From NCBI GenBank assembly GCA_031550915.1, contig JAVBOF010000076.1, positions 1-10,314 of the forward strand: a DNA stretch of 10,314 nucleotides. Reading direction: 5' to 3'. The notes below the pieces were generated by a model. The model was not told the origin of the DNA. It searched no databases and worked only from the letters and a program-made list of their open reading frames with translations. This stretch comes from JAVBOF01 sp031550915. GTDB taxonomy: Bacteria; Bacillota; Clostridia; Christensenellales; MGBC116941. The position numbers were made by a program, and so were the translations under genes. Below are positions 6,501-10,314 of this stretch, one piece after another; position 1 is the stretch's first letter; each line of letters opens with the position of its first letter.

Positions 6501-7482
6501 AATGCTTATGACATATTTCATGTACCGTTACCGTGAACACAATTACAACCGCGAACCAATTTCGGAATCCTTGAAACCCCTGATAATGTGTGGAGTGATG
6601 ATGTCACTGGGATGCGCTAGCAAATGGATATGCATATACAGCGGCGTCGGCATTGCAATTTTGCTTTTTGAATCCGTTTGGCAGCGGTACAGGGAAAAGA
6701 TGTACGCGGATATGATGATAAGGCGATACAGACGAAGCCTTGAATGTAAAGAGGAGAGCGATTTGCCGGAGCCCCCTGCTGAGATAAAGCGATATGAAAC
6801 GGCAGCAGATGAATTTTGGAGTAAAACCGGAAAAACGGCATTGGTCTGTCTGGCAGTGTTTATCATTTTGCCGCTTGTCGTTTATCTGCTTTCCTATCTG
6901 CCGTATATACTCTGCGTTCAAAAGCCGTATAGCCTTAAAGATGTATGGGGCGTACAGGAATTCATGTTTAATTACCACAGCAATTTGAAGGCGGGGCATC
7001 CGTTTATGTCGGCATGGTATACGTGGCCGGTTGACGCAAGGCCTATACTGTACTTTAATGATACTGTGAAAGGTGACATGGTTTCGGCGATATCTTCGTT
7101 TGGAAACCCCGCGGTCTGGTGGGCTGGATTCGTCTGCGTAATAGTTATCGTCTATAAAAAGATAAAGGGCAGGACGGGCAATGACAAATTGCCGTTGTTC
7201 CTGATAATATCCATGGCGGCGCAGTTCCTTCCGTGGCTGCTTGTAAACCGGGCGACTTTCATATACCATTATTTTGCGAGTGTGCCGTTTGTTATATTGA
7301 TTACTGTATATGTGCTGCGGGAAATAATCGAGCGCACGAAAAAACGCAATTGGATAATGTATGTACATATCGCGCTGGTTGTCGTGCTATTCTTACTGTA
7401 TTATCCGGTTATTTCGGGAATGCCTGTTCCAAGAGATCTTTTCAGTTGGCTCAAGCTGTTCCCATCATGGTCGTTGTTTTAA
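3571..7482 (+). CDS. Giant multi-domain GT-C glycosyltransferase (CBM-like, Gpi18-like, F5/8-like, PMT)
   Basis: The 1303-residue membrane protein reads as four modules. Residues 1-33 are a signal peptide or anchor (cut after ALA). Residues 36-187 are a carbohydrate-binding-like beta-sandwich (NPGFE at 41-45, WQEVALYG, AWFDDVKVE), followed by an acidic linker (204-214). Residues about 223-650 are a polytopic GT-C module resembling Gpi18-like/GT87 mannosyltransferases: YPNDIGCW (D281 a candidate catalytic Asp), DYPPGYMYVLW, NPAIIFNSGYWGQIDS (378-393) and HERYYYP (571-577). Residues about 712-820 resemble a discoidin/F5-8 type C domain. Residues about 865-1300 are a PMT/GT39 module with FDEIYH (D874, E875), HPPLGK (896-901), STVDVYG, a SKW motif (1017-1019) and WYTWPVDARPILYF. 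Such enzymes transfer sugars from polyprenyl-phosphate donors on the outer membrane face. The acceptor is unknown. It follows rnhB-yraN by 15 bases; a weak SD (ACGAGG, 3555-3560) favours 3571, with a second ATG at 3574. Confidence 0.9.
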   Translation: MMSSINRRKRILAMFAVLIAACLILLPSGKALANQLLPVANPGFEMVDDELMPESWEGAKWVEEDSYIWADDEVKYEGNYSLCVESPTENDARAQQEIRSAQQAIYKISAMVKTEGVSEEGRGASLSVDGTFAYSPDIKGTQDWQEVALYGRTVKGQDSITIMCRIGGYGELASGKAWFDDVKVEQVDSVPAGATVQDLTVVEAGEGGDGDDNDIPPLLPDSKILAFFSIIFVFLFIIIYKMISGKEYKIKDPVSILVFILAIALILRLIGAVLVNGYPNDIGCWKGWSISMWETGPAGFYTSGQFADYPPGYMYVLWILGGIRSLFDLDANSVAFTVIVKLPSIITDLVIAILIYRWTPKNFSRLAALALAAFWALNPAIIFNSGYWGQIDSILTLLLLVSLYNFMSRRRLVACLVFAAALLIKPQALLFGPVLLFLFIKDILDKEERKRAIIELLLGIVASMVAFFLLILPFKGTQEYTWIFEKYFSTATQYNFASVNAFNIYSLFGQNWVEDSTVFLFMSYKMWGFVLVAILILFSAYLFFKSEKREMAYLIAAFMLIGIYMLAPNMHERYYYPALLLLIVAYFHLRDRRILYLCLGFSTTLFAGEGLLIHGHILGWEPWLIALSLANTILFIYAVWVVTNIVIQKGCLPGFIPDKLDKERDEADNEDKNSLLEEYGIVKKVMVRKDYLLMAIITVVYTVFAFINLGSTVSPETQWKSQGEDVVVATLDLGAEKTIASAMYFGGIGEGNLDFEISSDNTDWTSFYEIKHEDGEMYKWRKTSDFSASGRYVRITSMDKGTVIYEVCFRDEEGNNISPVNITVEPVADEGSRKGENANFKALEKKLYGDASAMFDEQDKVPEFPSYYNSMYFDEIYHARTAYEHINGLAPFENSHPPLGKVFISIGISVFGMNPFGWRIIGTLFGIAYIPIMYILAKRIFKKTKYAFWAAVLMGFDFMHFAQTRISTVDVYGVFFIMLMTYFMYRYREHNYNREPISESLKPLIMCGVMMSLGCASKWICIYSGVGIAILLFESVWQRYREKMYADMMIRRYRRSLECKEESDLPEPPAEIKRYETAADEFWSKTGKTALVCLAVFIILPLVVYLLSYLPYILCVQKPYSLKDVWGVQEFMFNYHSNLKAGHPFMSAWYTWPVDARPILYFNDTVKGDMVSAISSFGNPAVWWAGFVCVIVIVYKKIKGRTGNDKLPLFLIISMAAQFLPWLLVNRATFIYHYFASVPFVILITVYVLREIIERTKKRNWIMYVHIALVVVLFLLYYPVISGMPVPRDLFSWLKLFPSWSLF

Positions 7483-7496
7483 GGGGGTAATTGCTT

Positions 7497-9035
7497 TTGC
7501 TGGCAAGGATATTGAGCTACGCCTTAAACGGGATAAAAGGTTATTCCGTGCAGGTAGATGTGGACGTTGCAAACGGTTTGCCTGCGTATGATACGGTTGG
7601 TTTGCCCGGACAGGCTGTTAAGGAATCCCGTGAAAGGGTGCGCTCGGCGATAAAGAACAGCGGATTGGAGTTTCCTGCGCTGCGTATAACGGTGAACCTT
7701 GCGCCGGCGGATACGCGCAAGGAGGGTCCTCTATATGATCTGCCCATCGCCATCGGAATTCTTTCTGCAACAAGGCAGATTCAGGAACAAAGCACTGAAG
7801 GCATCGTTTTTTTCGGAGAATTGGCGCTTAACGGTGATATCCGGCCTGTAGATGGTGTTCTTCCAATGGTAATTGACGCTTGCGAAAATGGCAGCGATAC
7901 CTTTATATTGCCTTATGATAACGCCGCCGAGGCTTCATATGTGGCAAACGCTAAGATATATCCGGCAAAGACGCTAAATGAAGTTTTGGAGCTTTTGAAC
8001 GGATCGAAGTCGATCGCGAGATATCCGAACAGAAAATGGGAAAGTGCATATGATAACACCGATGAGGGTGATTTTGCCTATATAAAAGGACAACAATCGG
8101 CGAAGAGGGCAATAGAGATCGCCGCATCGGGAGGACACAACATACTGTTTATTGGCCCGCCTGGCAGTGGCAAAACACTTTTGGCGAGGAGTTTGCCGTC
8201 CATATTGCCGGATATGGGTTTTAATGAAGCGCTGGAAGTAACAAAGATACACAGTATATGCGGCATGATGAAAAAAGAAAAGCAGGGGCTTTTGACGAAG
8301 AGGCCTTTTTGTTCGCCCCACCACAGTACGTCGACAGCCGCTTTGACAGGAGGCGGCAGCCTTGCGAAACCGGGACAGATATCGCTGAGCCATCTTGGGA
8401 TATTATTTTTGGATGAATTTCCGGAGTTTGACAGAACCGTATTGGAGGCGCTAAGACAGCCATTGGAAGACGGATATATAACCGTATCGCGAGTGAATGC
8501 GACCGTGACGTATCCGGCGAATTTTATGCTGGTTGCTTCGATGAACCCTTGTCCGTGCGGGAATTTTGGATCGGAAAAGCCATGTAAATGCTCACCTGTG
8601 CAGATATCGAGATACCTTGGAAGACTATCTTCGCCTTTGCTTGACAGAATTGATCTTCATATTGAGATGGGTGCAGTAACATACAGCCAGATAACTTCAA
8701 CGGAGGAAGAGGAAGCATCTTCTTTTGTACGTAAGCGTGTGAATACTTGCAGGGATATACAGACAGACAGGTATAAAAAAGAGGGATTCTTCAATAACGC
8801 GCAGCTTGACGCACGAAGCATCAATAAATATTGTGTAGTGGATGACGGGGGAAAGAAGCTCCTAAAAATGGCATTTGAGTCACTTGGCTTGAGTGCGCGC
8901 GCGCATAGCAGGGTTTTGAAAGTCGCGCGGACTATCGCGGATATGGAAAACAGCGGCGAAATAAGGCAGGAGCATATTGCAGAGGCCATCCAATACAGAA
9001 GCCTTGATAAAAAATACTGGAACGCCGGGAGGTAA
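7497..9035 (+). CDS. comM: YifB/ComM-family Mg-chelatase-like AAA+ ATPase
   Basis: The 512-residue product has the N-terminal YifB/ChlI-like domain (MLARILSYALNGIKGYSVQV to about 170), an AAA+ core and a C-terminal helical domain. Motifs: Walker A GPPGSGKT (220-227), KRPFCSPHHSTS (268-279), Walker B ILFLDE (302-307), SMNPCPCGN (348-356) with cysteines C352, C354, C363 and C365 that may bind zinc, and DRIDLHIE (383-390). In Vibrio cholerae ComM is a hexameric helicase that aids branch migration during natural transformation; the role in Firmicutes is less clear. TTG at 7497 is chosen over TTG at 7491: the SD AAGGGGG (7481-7487) is then 9 rather than 3 bases away, and MLARILS matches the family start. 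The SD overlaps the stop of the glycosyltransferase gene, which suggests coupling. Confidence 0.93.
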   Translation: MLARILSYALNGIKGYSVQVDVDVANGLPAYDTVGLPGQAVKESRERVRSAIKNSGLEFPALRITVNLAPADTRKEGPLYDLPIAIGILSATRQIQEQSTEGIVFFGELALNGDIRPVDGVLPMVIDACENGSDTFILPYDNAAEASYVANAKIYPAKTLNEVLELLNGSKSIARYPNRKWESAYDNTDEGDFAYIKGQQSAKRAIEIAASGGHNILFIGPPGSGKTLLARSLPSILPDMGFNEALEVTKIHSICGMMKKEKQGLLTKRPFCSPHHSTSTAALTGGGSLAKPGQISLSHLGILFLDEFPEFDRTVLEALRQPLEDGYITVSRVNATVTYPANFMLVASMNPCPCGNFGSEKPCKCSPVQISRYLGRLSSPLLDRIDLHIEMGAVTYSQITSTEEEEASSFVRKRVNTCRDIQTDRYKKEGFFNNAQLDARSINKYCVVDDGGKKLLKMAFESLGLSARAHSRVLKVARTIADMENSGEIRQEHIAEAIQYRSLDKKYWNAGR

Positions 9036-9038
9036 GTA

Positions 9039-10139
9039 TTGTCTGCAGTTTCTGATAAGGCAAAAAAGTATTGGATTTGGTTAAGCAGCATTGAAGGTGT
9101 TGGGGCAAAGAGCTTCTATAACCTGATTGCACATTTTGGAGATGCTGAGACCGTATGGGACAACGCAAAGAGCGGCATACAGGGGGTGGAAGGTGTCGGC
9201 AGTTCCGTTGCGGCAAAGATTTCCCAGTGCAGGGATGAATCGTATATAGAAAAACACTTTGAAATGCTTTATAAGAAGGATATCAAGACGGTTTGCCGCA
9301 TAGATCAGGAATATCCTATGCTTTTAGATGCGATAGAATACCCGCCGGCGGTTTTGTTTTATAAGGGCGAGATTAAGCCTATTGAAGATAAAGCCATAGC
9401 TATGGTGGGAACGCGCCACTGTACAAGGTATGGGGAATCCGCGGCGAAGCATATTGCCGAAGGCCTTGCGCAGAACGGGATAAGTGTGGTTTCGGGAATG
9501 GCAAGGGGGATAGATTCGGCTTCCCATATGGGCTGCCTTGAAGGCGGCGGATATACAATGGCGGTATTGGGATGTGGCGTGGATGTAATATATCCCGCGG
9601 AAAACAGAGACCTATATAATAGGATAATTGAAAACGGAGCCGTATTCTCAGAATATATGCCAGGGGTAATGCCTGTTTCAACCAACTTTCCCGCGAGAAA
9701 CAGGATAATAAGCGGGCTTGCCAAGGCGACCGTCGTGGTGGAAGCGCCGGTAAAAAGCGGATCTAACTTTACAGTCGATTTTGCGCTATCGCAGGGGAGA
9801 GACGTATTTGCATTGCCAGGCGGGATATTCTCCTCAGCAAGCAAGGGTACGAACAACCTGCTTAAGGATGGAGCCAAGATAGTTACAGAGGCCAACGATA
9901 TATTAAACGAATATGGCTGGGCAGGATACGCAAAAAAGAAGAAGCTGGAATCTTCGGCGATACAGATGGATATGGATGAAATGAATGTTGCAGAGCAGCT
10001 TGGCAAGGGAGATTTGAACATAGATGAGCTGACGATTGCCGCAGGTATAGATATAAAAAAATTAAATTATATATTGACAATGATGGAGCTTCGGGGAATA
10101 ATAAAGCAGTTACCCGGAAAAATCTTCACTTTGGTATAA
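9039..10139 (+). CDS. dprA: DNA-processing protein DprA
   Basis: The 366-residue product has the three-part DprA layout. An N-terminal helix-hairpin-helix region (about 16-62) carries IEGVGAKSF and VEGVGSS. A Rossmann-like core (about 88-290) carries MVGTRHCTRYG (122-132), SGMARGIDSASH (152-163), VLGCGVDVIYP (176-186), NFPARNRIISGL (216-227) and FALPGG (257-262). A winged-helix C-terminus (about 312-366) ends GIIKQLPGKIFTLV. DprA binds incoming single-stranded DNA and loads RecA during transformation. It starts at TTG with a good SD (GGGAGGT, 9027-9033) that overlaps the yifB stop, 3 bases from the previous gene, so translational coupling is likely. The pairing of yifB with dprA is common in Firmicutes and does not by itself show competence. 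Confidence 0.95.
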   Translation: MSAVSDKAKKYWIWLSSIEGVGAKSFYNLIAHFGDAETVWDNAKSGIQGVEGVGSSVAAKISQCRDESYIEKHFEMLYKKDIKTVCRIDQEYPMLLDAIEYPPAVLFYKGEIKPIEDKAIAMVGTRHCTRYGESAAKHIAEGLAQNGISVVSGMARGIDSASHMGCLEGGGYTMAVLGCGVDVIYPAENRDLYNRIIENGAVFSEYMPGVMPVSTNFPARNRIISGLAKATVVVEAPVKSGSNFTVDFALSQGRDVFALPGGIFSSASKGTNNLLKDGAKIVTEANDILNEYGWAGYAKKKKLESSAIQMDMDEMNVAEQLGKGDLNIDELTIAAGIDIKKLNYILTMMELRGIIKQLPGKIFTLV

Positions 10140-10140
10140 T
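10132..10140 (+). promoter_or_regulatory. Extended -10 promoter for topA
   Basis: TGG followed by a perfect TATAAT (10135-10140) forms an extended -10 element overlapping the dprA stop codon. The -35 is poor: TTACCC at 10110-10115 with a 19-base spacer is the nearest candidate. Transcription would start near 10147, leaving a leader of about 38 bases. The same TGGTATAAT core occurs in the rplS promoter. Confidence 0.45.
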
Positions 10141-10184
10141 AAATGATAACAAGGCTATAAATGTATGTTTAACCGGAGGAATAA

Positions 10185-10314
10185 ATGGCTACAAAAGCGG
10201 ATGTCAAAAAGAATGCTACAAAGGATGCAAAAACAAAGCCTGTGAAGAAAACCACAAAAACGGACAAGAAGGAAAAGTCTGTTAAACTTGTTATTGTGGA
10301 ATCACCGGCCAAGG
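10185..10314 (+). CDS. topA: DNA topoisomerase I, N-terminal fragment
   Basis: Forty-three codons are visible before the window ends. The Toprim start signature KLVIVESPAK is at residues 34-43, identifying type IA topoisomerase I, which relaxes negative supercoils. Position directly after dprA agrees with the usual Firmicutes order. Before the Toprim domain lies a tail of 33 residues very rich in Lys and Thr/Ala (MATKADVKKNATKDAK, then TTKTDKK), likely disordered and positively charged. The ATG has a strong SD (GGAGGA, 10175-10180) at 4-base spacing. The gene runs off the right edge. Confidence 0.93.
   Translation, partial: MATKADVKKNATKDAKTKPVKKTTKTDKKEKSVKLVIVESPAK

Noticed and set aside
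5701..6540. Long open frame on the minus strand (279 codons) opposite the glycosyltransferase gene
   Set aside because: It is antisense to a well-supported coding region, shows no recognisable domain, and is very rich in His, Arg, Tyr and Cys as expected for a shadow frame.
6604..7368. Minus-strand open frame of 254 codons opposite the PMT module
   Set aside because: Same reasoning: an antisense shadow rich in Tyr, Arg and His with no domain signature.
8894..8905. Alternating TGCGCGCGCGCA palindrome (Z-DNA-like)
   Set aside because: It encodes conserved residues of the YifB C-terminal domain (SARAH) and is short enough to be a codon-use coincidence.
1..10314. CRISPR arrays, insertion sequences, tRNA or rRNA genes, attachment sites
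   Set aside because: No regularly spaced direct repeats, transposase-like frames, terminal inverted repeats or tRNA-like cloverleafs were seen on either strand.

Overview
The window looks like a chromosomal housekeeping segment from a low-to-mid GC member of the Bacillota, probably a clostridial lineage. The evidence is the gene order rplS, rbgA (ylqF), rnhB/yraN, yifB, dprA, topA on one strand, strong purine-rich Shine-Dalgarno (SD) sequences, TTG starts on two genes, and sigma-A-type promoters. All supported genes are on the + strand.

Layout. A secreted protein with a bacterial Ig-like domain and a PEBP domain (31-816) comes first. It is followed by a well-formed promoter and a short leader with a possible SD-sequestering fold in front of rplS (1005-1346). 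A 302-base stretch without a gene (1347-1648) lies where many Firmicutes carry lepB. It is rich in inverted repeats, including a possible three-way junction that competes with a terminator-like hairpin. A tight run follows: rbgA (1649-2518), a single gene fusing RNase HII to a YraN domain (2539-3555), a very large membrane glycosyltransferase (3571-7482), yifB/comM-like (7497-9035) and dprA (9039-10139). The gaps are 20, 15, 14 and 3 bases, which suggests one transcript. A probable promoter at the end of dprA precedes topA, of which only the first 43 codons are present (from 10185).

Function. rplS and rbgA serve the large ribosomal subunit. RNase HII, YraN, YifB, DprA and topoisomerase I handle nucleic acids: ribonucleotide removal, a putative nuclease-fold protein, transformation/recombination functions and supercoiling. 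The 1303-residue glycosyltransferase does not belong to this conserved series. It joins an extracytoplasmic carbohydrate-binding-like module, a Gpi18-like GT-C membrane module, a discoidin-like module and a PMT (protein O-mannosyltransferase) module in one chain.

The most unusual points are: (i) two overlapping canonical -1 frameshift heptamers in the correct register exactly at the RNase HII/YraN junction, with a -1 stop right after them, so one mRNA could make both free RNase HII and the fusion, as in dnaX; (ii) the two-GT-C-module glycosyltransferase inside a DNA-processing operon; (iii) the riboswitch-like intergenic region before rbgA. All assignments come from reading motifs by eye; no database search or folding program was run.
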